Source: Ipomoea triloba (Eukaryota > Streptophyta > Magnoliopsida > Solanales > Convolvulaceae). Taken from it: 64,000 bases of DNA. This document shows, piece by piece, positions 22,472-34,100 of this stretch. The notes under the pieces are model-generated. The model searched no databases. It was given only the letters and a program-made list of their open reading frames with translations, and was not told where the DNA came from. Numbering within the stretch: position 1 is the stretch's first letter; every line of letters starts with the position of its first letter. The translations under genes and the position numbers were made by a program. Where the stretch lies: contig NC_044917.1 of NCBI RefSeq assembly GCF_003576645.1, positions 6,532,689 through 6,596,688 on the forward strand, read 5' to 3'.

Positions 22472-23530
22472 CAACAAAATCAGGCATGAAATTCATAAAT
22501 TCTCATAAAATGAATCCATAAACCGTGAACAGAGTAGCAACTAACAACCTTTAAGTATGAAAATTTCAACAAAATCAAGCACGAAATTCATACATTCTCA
22601 TAAAATGAATCCAGAAACCGTGAACAGAGTAGCAACTAGCAACCTTTAAGTATGAAAATTTCAACGAAATCAGGCATGAAATTCATACATTGTCATAAAA
22701 TGAATCCAAAAACCGTGAACAAAGTAGCAACTAGCAACCTTTAAGTATGAAAATTTCAACAAAATCAGGCATGAAATTCATACATTTTCATAAAATGAAT
22801 CCAGAAACCATGAACAGAGTAACAACTAGCAACCTTTAAGTATGAAAATTTCAACAAAATCAAGCATGAACTTCATACATTCTCATAAAATGAATCTAGA
22901 AACTGTGAACAGAGTAGCAACTAGCAACCTTTTTTAAAAATCCTTTAAAGAAGCCAAAGGGGTTATATAAAGCTTAAAGAAAAATGGCTTAAAACCGACG
23001 ATAAGCTACCTGTTAAGGTAACCCTACTTGAAAAAAGCTATTTGTGAGGGGTTACCTTTGTCCTCTCAAACGCCGAGGGCTTAGCGCAAAGGCGAGGCTT
23101 GCTTTGATCAGTCTGACACAGCCCCTTTTGTCACAGCGTATTCTCTTCGCAATAGGCAATAGCGCAGAAAATAAGTAATCAAGAAAGTCAGTCAGCTTGG
23201 TCAATTCCTTTGAATCACGAAATCCTAAATTCAGTCTACTAAGGAGCTGATTAGTAGTACAGAAACCTCTTACACTTCCTAAAAGAAAAACGAGAAGAGA
23301 AAATAAAGAAAGAGAGGTCTATTGAATGGGCCTTCTAGAGATTGAGATGTGAGAAAGAGTTAGTGACTAAGAGTATGTATCAGACAAAAGCTAAGTCCGG
23401 AAATGTATCAAAGTTTCAACAAAATCAGGCATGAAATTCGTACATTCTCATAAAATGAATCCAGAAACCGTGAACATAGTGAAAACTAGCAACCTTTAAG
23501 TATGAAAATTTCAACAAAATCAGGCATGAA
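22472..23530. repeat. 95-bp tandem array, interrupted
   Basis: Units start at 22501, 22596, 22691, 22786 and 22881, all 95 bp apart, and one and a half more units resume at about 23414 after an insertion. Each unit carries TCTCATAAAATGAATCC, CCGTGAACAGAGTAGC and CAACCTTTAAGTATG. Single copies sit in the leader of the IDM1-like gene (about 37315) and at about 42020, so the array grew from the leader or intron of the IDM1 copy. Confidence 0.9.
22936..23412. other. About 477-bp foreign insert in the 95-bp array, possibly organelle DNA
   Basis: The array unit breaks after AGCAACCTTT and resumes at TTTCAACAAAATCAGG, so the insert edges are visible. The insert differs from its surroundings in texture: fewer A/T runs, with ACGATAAGCTACC, GTAACCCTACTTG and CTTGCTTTGATCAGTC. 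It resembles plant mitochondrial intergenic DNA to me, but I cannot match it. There is no target duplication, and about 10 bp of the unit is lost, as expected for end-joining of a DNA fragment. Confidence 0.4.
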
Positions 23531-23880
23531 AATTAATGTATCTAACATTAAGACTGCATATCAGAAAATCAGCAAATGAAGCAGTTTTTTTTTTTTTTTT
23601 TTGAATACGCAAATGAAGCAGTTAAAAAGTCACATAGGCAAGCATGTATGAAAAACAGTTAATCCCAAACCAAAATCAGTCATTTCAAGAGTACAAGTAA
23701 GAACTCTATTTACGGAAGCAGAGAACAGCGACCCACCTAAAGAGCCTGGCTTCTTGATAGAAAGAAATTTGACTGAAGCTTTTACAAATGAGGAAATATG
23801 CAGCTTTGAAATTACAAACATGGCATTTAGCACTCTTGAAGCTAGATGAAAACAACATAACTTCTTAGGTGAGTAAGACA
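23531..23880 (-). pseudogene. Leader remnant of the IDM1-like pseudogene copy
   Basis: Related to 37370-37560, 40165-40330 and 42050-42250 (CACATAGGCAAGCATGTATG, CAGTCATTTCAAGAGTAC, ACAGCGACCCACC). In all copies it lies upstream, on the minus strand, of IDM1-type sequence, so it marks the 5' leader of the decayed gene. Confidence 0.65.
23572..23622. mobile_element. Poly(T)-GAATAC micro-insertion with target duplication
   Basis: GCAAATGAAGCAGTT appears on both sides of a run of about 20 T followed by GAATAC. The related segments at about 37397, 40165 and 42090 have the site without the insert. The form fits a 5'-truncated retroposon on the minus strand that consists of little more than its poly(A) tail. 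Confidence 0.6.
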
Positions 23881-25892
23881 GACATTGGGATTATAATTAT
23901 ACACTAGTCTTTTTCATGCGCGATGTGCAAAGACATATGCCCAATATTTATATTTTAAAAAATATCTAACAAATTCTTATTAATTAAAATATAAATGAAA
24001 AAAAAAACTATTTATTATATAATGTTTACGAATATTATTATTATCATTAAAGAATATAAGAATATAAGAAAATGATAAGGTGGATGCATGTGCATGATAA
24101 AATTAATGGAAAAGATAACGGAAGTTATAACGGTAAGGGTATTTTTGTCCAAAAATTTGTATAGTATAACTCTAAAAACACACTGTACAAAATGGTTAGC
24201 ACTAAAAACATGGACATAAATGAGAGATATAACTTTGATTGAGACTTATTATGTTTTTAGATTTTAGATTAGATATGACATGGTATCTTTGCCCAATATA
24301 GTACAGCTTCTTTAATTAGTCTCTATTCTCACCCCTTGTATTGCTTCCAACTTAATCACTCCCACAGTCCACTCCTAAATTACTCCCACCCTATGGAATG
24401 GACACTTGTAATATTTTTTCAACTTTAGTATTTAAATGATTTTTCAAACCAAACTTAGATTTCTCCTTATGCCATTATTCAAACAAAACAAAAGGGTGTA
24501 AAAAACATGTATTTATGCTGTGCACCTATGTAATTTTTACCTTGCATTATGCATAACAAATTTCCTTCTGTAATATGTGGCTCTCAATCTACATGGTGGT
24601 TGATCCGAGGCTCTATCTTTGCCGTCAATTCATCTAGCTCTACTCCTTAAGCAGGCCCATTTTAAATTAAGCACAAAAGCATAACAAATTCAATTTCGGG
24701 AAGGCAGTTGAGTAAAAACAAAAAGAACAACAAAACAAACAAACAAACAAACAAACAAAAAAAAACAAAAGCAAAAACAATAAGGACAGTAGTTGAAAAT
24801 GTCTGAAAATCATTTTAAAAACTAACACCTGAAACACTTAAAATAATTTTAAAAACTAAATAGAATACTGAATACTTGCAAATACTAAAAATCATTTTAA
24901 ATAATAAAAGAATACTTGAAAATGTAATTTTAAAAATAACAAAGGGAAAAGAACTCAACAATGTAAGAAAAATAAGATTAAGAAAATATTTTTTTTTAAA
25001 TGAAATCTGAAAAGCATTAAAAAAAAACTAAGATGAAAAACTTGAAGAAAACATAAAAATAACTCAAAAACAACTTTGAGAAATATAAATACTTTGTAAA
25101 ATAAAATTTGGAAATACACAACAAAACAATAAAAAGATAGATATTATCAAAAAAGAATTTTAAAAACCAGAAAGAGCACTTAAAATCTGGAAATTATTTT
25201 AAGAACTAAAAAGAAGACTTAAAACACTACAAATCATTTTTAAATTTAAAAAAAAAACAATAACAAGAAAATCATTTAAAAACTAAAAAGATCACTCAAA
25301 AATGCTGAAAATCATTTCAAAAACTAAAAAAACACTTGAAACCACTGCAAGTCATACACAATTCACCTTATTTACTGATAAATGGAACAAATAATGATCA
25401 AATAACCTAAAACCCCATCAAGAAGAATAAATAATGTGTCAAAATAACCCATTTCACTACATAAACTGGCCAAAGCACACAGTCCTCAATCAAGAAGAAT
25501 CCATAACAATTCACCTTATACACCTTATGAGTTTATCAAAATAAAACAATCCAATATATCCAAAAATGAAACACTTAAATGCACATAGCCTCCCACACGA
25601 AAAAGAATCAATAACGATAACACACTGTCAAGCCAATTCAACACATAAAAAACCAAAGGAACTCCAATAGCCACAAATAAAAGAAACCTATAAATGAATT
25701 CCGCATAGAGACAAAACCCATACACAAAAACATATGCAATTGAATTTACCAACAGTATTTAGTAATAGATAAACCTAACAAAACAAAATCCTGATTTCAA
25801 AAGAATCACTACAAAATATCAAGAGGTCCAACAACCATTCGTCCGTCAAAATAGAAAAAATGAAACGGAGGGGGAGGTGGGGAATAATGTAT
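23881..25892. other. Intergenic, strongly A-rich
   Basis: No gene seen. 24700-25360 is unusually A-rich, with an AAAC run near 24735-24770 and many repeats of the form ACTAAAAAGANCACTTAAAA. Short ORFs here are composition artefacts. Confidence 0.6.
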
Positions 25893-26138
25893 TTACCTTG
25901 GAGAAGAAGGCTGACTTTGAAGGGCAGATGAGATTTTAGACAGAGAGCAAGGTAGAAAAGAATGAGACCAAAAGCAAAGGAAAAGTCCACGGTAGAAAAG
26001 AATGAGGCCTAAAGATGAGATATAATTAAAAAAAAAAAAAAAAATTACTGTAGAGCCTTGCCATTTCGGCTCCGCAAATGCAAGAGCCAATTTGGCTAAC
26101 TCACTGCTTGCCTTGAGGGCAAGAGTTATGTTTAACAT
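25893..26138 (-). other. Short ORF below an snRNA-type promoter motif, function unknown
   Basis: The first 32 or so codons (starting MLNITLALKASSEL) have normal composition. The rest runs into a T-tract and is unlikely to be coding. It begins about 25 bp downstream of the TATA-like box described at 26163-26220. It may be a small transcript or a dispersed element. I do not recognise the peptide. Confidence 0.3.
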
Positions 26139-26162
26139 TGGAGATTTGGAGCCTTGAGGCTC

Positions 26163-26220
26163 CTTTTATAGAAGCCTCAAGGCTCCCATTCCACTTTTCC
26201 CACCGATGTGGGAAAAGTGG
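26163..26220 (-). promoter_or_regulatory. USE-like plus TATA pair at plant snRNA Pol II spacing, in a palindrome
   Basis: On the minus strand TTCCCACATCG (26214-26204) matches the plant snRNA upstream sequence element RTCCCACATCG in 10 of 11 positions. It is followed after 33 bp by TATAAAAG (26170-26163). In plant snRNA genes a 33-34 bp gap specifies Pol II. The USE lies in a perfect palindrome, with 13-bp arms CCACTTTTCCCAC around CGAT (26191-26220). The TATA box is flanked by inverted GCCTTGAGGC copies. The sequence downstream does not resemble U1, U2, U4 or U5 RNA. Confidence 0.45.
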
Positions 26221-26240
26221 CAAAACTAAGGGGGGCGGGG

Positions 26241-26280
<40 letters not shown>

Positions 26281-27093
26281 TTAATTGAATAACAATAACA
26301 ATTATTGTTATTATTATGAAATATATGTAACTCTTTAAATATATTAATCACTAATATGAAAAATCAATGATATTGGCATAATTATGTTTAATATATTATA
26401 GATAAAGTTAGATTACATTACAAAAAAAGAAAAGAAAGTTACTATTTATGTACATCTTTTTTATAGTTATTGTTAATCTTTATAATTAATAAGTTATATA
26501 GTTTTTCATTTAAAACTTTATTATGAGTGGCTAGAAATTCGTAAATATTATTTTAATATAAATACAAGTTGGAGAATAATAGTTTATCGGTAAGATTATA
26601 TCATATGTAAATTATACTGTGGACCATGAATAAATGTTCAATGTGCATTATTTGGTATATTACTAAATAATGTATCTTCAGTACAAAAAATAATGTATAT
26701 TGTTATCCTCACTTTAACAAAAAAAATCAATTCATGCCATATTAATAAATCAAATATGGGTCATCAAAAAAAAAAACAAACAAACAAACAAACGCACAAA
26801 ATTAGTCCTCACGTTCTCATCCTAAGGACGAGTCCTCATTTGATATGTACTCTCTCTCTCTTTAGATTTATGTAATAAATGTTCAAGTGCAAGTTTAATG
26901 TTTCTCCGGCCAATACAGAAAATGACCCGCATTTTTGTGAGTGAGAATATTTTCTTCTTTTTATTTACCAAAACTTGTGGCTATTTTATAGTAGAAGATA
27001 TTGATTTCAATTTTCAATTAAGTTTCAAGGTTAATTTTATAACAAATGAACAACAATTGTGTTTATATTTAGTTATTTTACATATCCTATTTA
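26221..27093. other. Intergenic with 34-nt poly(T)
   Basis: A T-run at 26242-26275 follows a GC-rich GGGGGCGGGGC. The rest is AT-rich without a gene. Confidence 0.6.
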
Positions 27094-27609
27094 TTATTCA
27101 TTGATTAATGCGTTAACCAAAATGAGACTGTCACACTCTATACGAGCATCCATCCAATCTTTCATTTTAATCCAGTACAGAGCTTCCTTACAGGCCATCG
27201 CCTTAGCCAACAAGGGATCACCGGTACATACCAAAGGGCCATTTATCGCCGCATCTAACATGCCACCATCCCGAAATGAGCAAGCAACGAATGAGACCAC
27301 ATTATGTTCCGCCGAAATGCCTGCATCAAAACTCGCGCCTCCCACACAACACTATTACGTGATTCCCATATTGCATAAGAGCATCCACAACTGTAGTTTT
27401 TTGTTGGTTTATTCAGAAGTAAAAACTAGTGATTGTTATTTAAATCGATGTGGAGGAGAGTTCATTCTCATTTCATATTTCTACAAGAAATAAATTAATG
27501 TGGGGTCTACAAACTGAGAAAGAAAAACAGAAACAGCAGAGAATTACGCGTGTGGCTAATTTTTATTTTTATTTTTTTGCTTTTTCTAATTCATGTCAGC
27601 TTGTTTTTC

Positions 27610-27870
27610 TTTTTCCTTTTTTCGTTGGCTTCCTTTTTTGTTTCCATTACTCTCTCTCCTAGTGTTACATAAAGGACTTTTTTTTTTGACTTCATTTTTT
27701 GTTTCCATTATTCTCTCTCCTAGTGTTACATAAAGAACTTTTTTTCTTTGGCTTCCTTTTTGTTTCCATTACTCTCTCTCTCATAGTGTTACATAAAGAA
27801 CTTTTTTTCGTTGACTTCCTTTTTTGTTTCCATTACTCTCTCTCCTAGTGTTACATAAAGAATTGTGCAA
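27610..27870. repeat. About 62-bp tandem repeat, four copies
   Basis: TTTCCATTACTCTCTCTCC followed by TAGTGTTACATAAAG recurs with starts at 27641, 27702, 27762 and 27827. It lies within the LINE remnant. Confidence 0.85.
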
Positions 27871-28082
27871 TATTCCCAACAAGATGCTCTAAAGAATTGC
27901 CAGGCCACCACCTCCACGTGATACTGCCCCTCACATACAAGCCTCCAATGTAGAGACCAACCAAGTAGCAACATTATCATGTGTCATGACGCCACATGCA
28001 AATTAACCAGCCACTCTCCACACCTCCTTTGCATTTCTACAAGAACACAATGCATGCAAAGTATCTTCCACTCCATCCCCAC

Positions 28083-28629
28083 TAGGGGTGGGCGTAATTT
28101 GGATTACCCGAACTAACACCCGAAATCCGAACCGAATTTTAAATTTTGGGTGAACCCAAATAGTTATCGGTTCGGATATTTTAAATTTTGGTATATCCGA
28201 ATATAAATTTGGTTCGGATATCGGGTGTTAAAAAATTTACCCACACCCGACCCGAAACCCGAACTAACCGAAATTTTATTATAAATATAATAATATATAT
28301 TATATATTTAGTTATCAATGTATTTCATAATTAATAATATATTAATTTTAAAAAGTTTATTGGTTAATTATTACTGTTTGTCTTATTTTTAGTTTGATAG
28401 TATATGAAAAAAATATAAATAATAAAATAATCAAAACATAAAAAAAATTAAAATTGATAAAAATAAAATTTTGGGTATATCCAAACTAACCCGAAATAAT
28501 TTCACCCGAACCGAACATATCCGAATTAAATTTGGTTCGGATATCGGGTGTCAAAAACATCACCCGAAATTTTCGGATATCCGAAATAAAATTCGGGTAT
28601 CACCCGAACCGAACCGACGCCCACCCCTA
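28083..28629. mobile_element. hAT-type MITE (547 bp) nested in the LINE remnant
   Basis: It starts TAGGGGTGGGCG and ends CGCCCACCCCTA, with an exact 8-bp target duplication ATCCCCAC at 28075-28082 and 28630-28637. The 8-bp duplication and the TAGGGGTG end fit the hAT superfamily. Inside are many CCCGAAC and GGTTCGGATAT motifs in both orientations near the ends, as hAT subterminal repeats often are. It has no coding sequence. Confidence 0.88.
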
Positions 28630-29189
28630 ATCCCCACAAACAACACACTCAAGCAAAATGTCCACTCTCTTTAAGATGAGATTACTCTTCACAGCCAAAA
28701 TCTATTTCAAAGCTCTCCAAATGAACACCTTCCATCTATGAGGGGCCTTGAGCCCCATAGCTAGATACCTATAACCATGCTTAACAGAATAATTATGTGC
28801 TCCAAAGCAATACCATTTATCATCAAATTAAAATTCGGGCAAATTGGGATTACCCTGCATCACTATCATTAAACAAATCCCGAATTAGATCCACATCCCT
28901 ATCATTAAACAAATCCACATCCCACTCTTGGCCATCTGTATACCTAAGGCTAGCACTAATTGTATTAAAAGGGTGGCAAAACATCAGTTGTAACAAAAGG
29001 ACTCTCAACCTCTAGTAACCATGGGCCACCCCAAACTTTAGTAGATAAACCATTCCCAACTCTTCTTCTCACCCCTCCCCTAATAAGATCCTGCACAACA
29101 AAAATACTTCTCCAACAATAACTTGGACTATACCCGAGCTTAGCATCCAAAAAAGTAATTTGTGTACTAATATTTAAATCAAATATCAT

Positions 29190-30974
29190 AAAAATTGAAT
29201 TATAAATGCTTTAGTCAAGTCTAGCTAAGGAGTAATATATATAATGTAGTTTCTTCATTTCTTTTTACTGTTTAATCTTATAATTTTCTTTTTTTGAAAA
29301 GATTACACTGCACAATTCATCAAATTCTCAAAACCCCATAAATAGATACAGTTCAATTTCCAACTCTCCAAGGACATTTTAGTAAAACCCCATCTTCTTC
29401 ATATTCAAGACTTCAACCCATAGCCAGCTGTGCTAAATCTTCATTACTGTCAACAATTGTGCCTTTGCATTCCAATACTGTCAGCATCTTGAATAGACAA
29501 CTCCTCTCTAAGATGTTTTCAGGCTGATAAAACAAAAACATAGAGCATTGATAAACTTAAAAAAAGAAAAAAAGAAAAAAAAAGAAAAAGAAAAAGAGAC
29601 GATAATGGAAAAACGAATCATATATATTTGGTGGAGGTAGTACTTATTCCAATAAAAAAATTAATTTGAGAAAAAAATTACTCTGTATTTTTGTTTTTGT
29701 TCTCATTGTGATATTTTATTTTACACACAATTTGAGAGAAATGACATTAATTGAATTCTTATATTACCCACATATAACTTTATTATGTAGGAGTTTTGAG
29801 TCTTTGTACTAAGTATTCTCAATAATTTATTTATCAATAACCAAACAATAGAAGTAATATTCTTTTTTTTTTTTTCCTTTTCCATTAGCTAAAAGGGCCG
29901 TAAATGGCCAATTACCATGTAGTGTGATGTCATTACCATTCCAAATGGTGGTCATAGTTCGAACCCCGGTGGGTGGAGGCTTAGATTATTTAGGTTGAAA
30001 ATATTTGAGAAAGTATAAAACATATACTACCTTGTGATTTAAAAAAAAAAAAAAACATATACTACCTTGTAAAAAATTATGATTTTTTTTTAAAGGAGAG
30101 GAATTTGAGTAGCTTTCTCTTAATTTGGTTGAACAATTGTCTAAATAGATTCTCCTCATGCTGAAAGGGTGGCATTGATGATGAATCTTGTAAGTAGTAG
30201 GCATTTGAGTAGCTTTCTCTTAATTTGGTTGAACAATTGTCTAAGTATATTCAAGGGTGGCATTGATGATGAATTTGCCATCTCCTCCATTGGTCTTCTT
30301 TATTATTTTTTGGTAAAGTTGTATTTTTGTCATTCGGTTATATATAAATTAGATCAAATAAGCTTAAGTTACCCGTATATAAGTCATTGTTGATTGTTAC
30401 TATAAACATGGATTGTCGTAAAATATCATTGAACGGAGAATCGTGAAATATCATTGAACCGAGAAAAATTAGCAGCCGACGATCGATCGCCAGTCGCCCC
30501 TATTTGAAGAAGGTGACCCAGTAATTGTCTTCCCCAGGCGAAGGCAACCCCGATGTGGTCGCCTTCTCCTCGAATGAAGCTTGCGGACGACGAAAGTAGA
30601 CAATGCTTGCCGGAGTTTTAAGAATTTACACTTTTGTATGAAGTTTGAAGGCTTATTTGACCATTTGCTAATATTTCGTTAGTAACTAAAAATCAATCTA
30701 ATCTAGAAATGAGAAATGAAGATAGAAAGATAAGTATAAAGATGGTGAAGATAAAGAACCATCTATTTTGCACATAATTAATACCTAACACCTAATTTGC
30801 ACATAATTGGCCCCTCTTAAACACCAAATTGTGTACAATATTAGGCTCTATGTATTAATTCTTCATTTCCTCTAAATATTAATTATTTACAGGCTTACAG
30901 CAATGCATTCCAGGCTAAAATGCAATTAGGGAAAACAAATTTGGGCAAATTGTTTCTCCCCTACTCAACATATC
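29190..30974. other. Intergenic; 3' flank of the IDM1-like gene
   Basis: 29350-29470 and 30770-30974 match 15690-16740, the 3' flank of the decayed copy. A segment of about 100 bp containing TTTGAGTAGCTTTCTC is repeated, slightly diverged, at about 30104 and 30204. 30450-30600 resembles the core of foldback elements elsewhere in the window (AGGCGAAGGC, GTCGCCTTCTCC). No gene seen. Confidence 0.55.
29888..30015 (+). mobile_element. SINE-like fragment with Pol III boxes
   Basis: A weak A-box-like TAGTGTGATGTC at about 29920 and a good B box AGTTCGAACCCC at about 29956, followed by GGTGGGTGGAGGC. A degenerate relative lacking the A box lies at about 50345-50400. It is probably a tRNA-derived SINE remnant. 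Confidence 0.4.
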
Positions 30975-31138
30975 TCAATGACCCTCTAAAAGACTAGCCT
31001 GGTTGCCTACTGATACCTCAGTAGAGCATATTGAGCATCTACTGTGTAGACAAATACCACCTTCATTGCCAAGCTGCATTTCCTCTCTGTCAGGATCTCT
31101 GGTTTCAATTCCAGCACTGGAACAGTGAGGAGACAGGT

Positions 31139-34100
31139 TCAGTTTACAATGATCTCCGACGATGGCCACATCGACTTCCTTTGATCCTGTTTTGTGCATC
31201 TCTTCCAGATTACTAAGGTTCCTAGGCAAAGAATTTTTAAAAAATTTTTTTTTTTTTGAAACAATCGAATGTTGTGTTCTGTCTCAACTGAAAGCAGAAG
31301 CTGATAGTTAGACTGCACAGGCCAAATGCCCAATTCCTTTTTTTTTTTTTTATGGACTCTAAGCAACTAATGGTCTATTATTTGGGTGGGGTTGACTCCT
31401 CTAATACCTTGAATGACGTGTTTTGTCTTAAAAAGTCTAAACTGATAAGTTGAATTACACATTTATTATTTATGATAAAATATATGCCGAACAGAAACAA
31501 GGGAGAAAGAGAAAATAATGCTTCACCTGTCGGCTGGTCAGCCTCGAGAGCTTCATACAAAGGCTTCTTTAGCCACACGGTTCCTGGAAACACCATCAGG
31601 TTGTCGTTGCTCATGCTCTTTTTCTCCTCGTCTTCCAAGGGTGAGAAACCAAAACCCTGTGTCCACATCTTCACCAGACTAGGAATGGCAGATATCACGA
31701 GTGTCTCAACCTTGAAAGATTTCAACATCTGGAGACACAGTCAAGTTAATGCGTGCGAGTACATAATGCATAAGCTTTAAAACATCAAATCCCCAGGGAA
31801 TTTGAGAATAACTACTGAATGGTTTAAGATATTTGGGTTTTCCAGAAGAAAAAGATACCTTCTCTATACAATCCATCAGCCTCCGGCACAGTCCCTGGCG
31901 GCGGTATTTGCTGCATGTTGCGATCAAGGGCATCTCTGCAACTGTAGCCCGGTGGATCCTGTTTCCACATCAACATAAAGAGGTAATCTTCACAAAGCAT
32001 ATTGTATCAAGCAGACAGAAAGAAAGAAAGCTAATAGAGGAATCTGAATGCGTATGATGAACAGTGATTCAATTTGGTAACCCTCTATTGCAAATATATT
32101 GTAATAAATTGACTTTATAATGTCAAATCCACCATTCCTTCATTTTGAGAACAATTAATTTTTTTACATCACTCAAGGACAGATAACTTGCACAGTAGTT
32201 GCACACGCTAGCAGCCAGTATGGTTCTTTTTATTGGTTGGAGTTATTGTTTTATGTAAATACATTAACATGGGTTTGCACCTCCTTTTACGTGCCTGTAG
32301 TAAAATATTTAGTAAAAGAACCATGCACTGTAAGTTACCTGATCGATGCGACAGATACCAAAACATCATCTTGCTCCAGGACCACAGTGTAAAACCCATA
32401 GTAGTTTAGGCGCGGGAACTGTGATCTGCAGAGAAGCATGTCAATCTATAAATAATTCTTTAAATCATCAATAATAATGAAGTTGCAATTCAGATTTTCC
32501 TGGTTAAATAAACCACAGAACTCTGGTACACTGGTTAGATGATGATTATAGAATTCAGATTTCCCTGGTTAAATAAGCATGGATGATAATTCAATATGCA
32601 AGCACACAAGATGCACTCACCCCCAGTTGTAGATTACTTGTGGCATCATGTCTATGCCCGTTTTAGGATCCACCATTGGAAGAAAGCATTCCTCCATAAT
32701 TGTGAGGGCAACTGCTAACTTCGAGTTGCATTCTGCATTTAATGCAACATACTGCTGACCAGGATGAATCTTCTGGTCGTATGGGTTGCACCTCAACAGT
32801 GCCCAGGAGAAGCCATCAGGAAGCAGATGCACTTCTCCAATAAGGGAACTAAGACCCGAGTAAACCTGCATAATGTTATAGGTCAGTTTGAAAAGATAGA
32901 TAAAAAATGATAACTAAAAGTTGTAAATTCTAAGTTGGTCATTTAGAAAGATCTGCAGTAACATTGATTTTTATTATGTTACGATCAAAAGCTAAATGAA
33001 AATATCCCCATCAACAGGCATTTTATAATTAAGATTCTCATAAATATGTAAAATTCCTTGATTACAACAACTTTTTTTTAAACAAAAGCTGATAAATTAA
33101 TGGAAAAAGTGCCAAATAGGCCACTGAACCAGAGACCAAAAGTCCAATTGAGCCACTAAACCAAAAAAGAGTTCAAATGGGCCATTGAACCACATACCAA
33201 AGTCCAATTGAGCCATGAACCAAAAAAGAGTTCAATTAAACCACTCAACATTCAAAAGTAATCCAATTTTTTTTCATATAATTGGATGACTTTTGAATTT
33301 TGAATGGTTTAATTGAACTTTTTTATGGTTCAATGGCTCAATTAGACTTTGGTCTCTGGTTCAATTTCCTATTTGAACTCTTTTTTGGTTTAGTGGCTCA
33401 ATTGAATTTTGCTCTCTGGTTAAGTGGCCTATTTGGCCCTTTTTCTAAATTTATCTTTGACTAATTTAATACTACGTAGCATTTACTGATATACTGAGCC
33501 TTTTCATATCAAATGAAAAAAGAAATAAATATGCCGCAGAGGAAACATATCTCAGTGTTTATTGCATTCAAGACATACAGTAGCAAACTCCTTTTAATAC
33601 TAACACCTCAAGATCAAATATTCAAATACTACAGAAAATATTATGTTTACCTTCTCACACCGTTCACCACACAACCAGATTTCAGAGGCCACTCCACGTT
33701 TGAAGCCCTTGTGCTTCAAGCATGCCTTGTGGTCTGTTCACAGTTATCAAGATATCCCAGGAATTCAATAAAAGATAAGGAAAACAACATAGACAATTTA
33801 CTATAAAACAAAAATAGGAAAATAATAAAAGAAAACCATAAATATAGAATAAGACTCATGAATAATGCAAGGCAGATCTGGTAATGCACAACTTCACAGG
33901 AACACTTACACTGATGTTCGCACTGCATGCATTTCATTGCACTAGAGGATGAAGAGCTCTCACTAGCTTTAACTACATCCTTACAGATCTGGCACGTGCA
34001 ACGTGGACAGTACCAACTCCCTTCTGGAATTTCCTGAAGCCAAAAATAATAATATGAATTTATGAACCACATAATAGTTATACAGAAAGCGTGTCTTTAT

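Larger units (their letters stand above)
27094..29189 (-). mobile_element. LINE (non-LTR retrotransposon) 3' remnant
   Basis: Read on the minus strand from 29189: the end of the reverse transcriptase region (FLDAKLGYSPSYCWRSI, RVGNGLSTKVWGGPWL). Next comes a broken zinc-binding RT-associated segment (about 28630-28750 and 27880-28082). Last is a plant RVT_3-type RNase H fold (27094-27345: SFRDGG, GDPLLAKAMACKEAL, IECDSLILVNAL). That is the order in plant L1-type elements. Stops, frameshifts, tandem expansion and a hAT MITE inside it show that it is dead. The 5' part is missing. Confidence 0.75.

Noticed and set aside
26004..26046. C-terminal Phe-rich end of the ORF at 25893-26138
   Set aside because: It is translation of a T-tract, not a protein segment.
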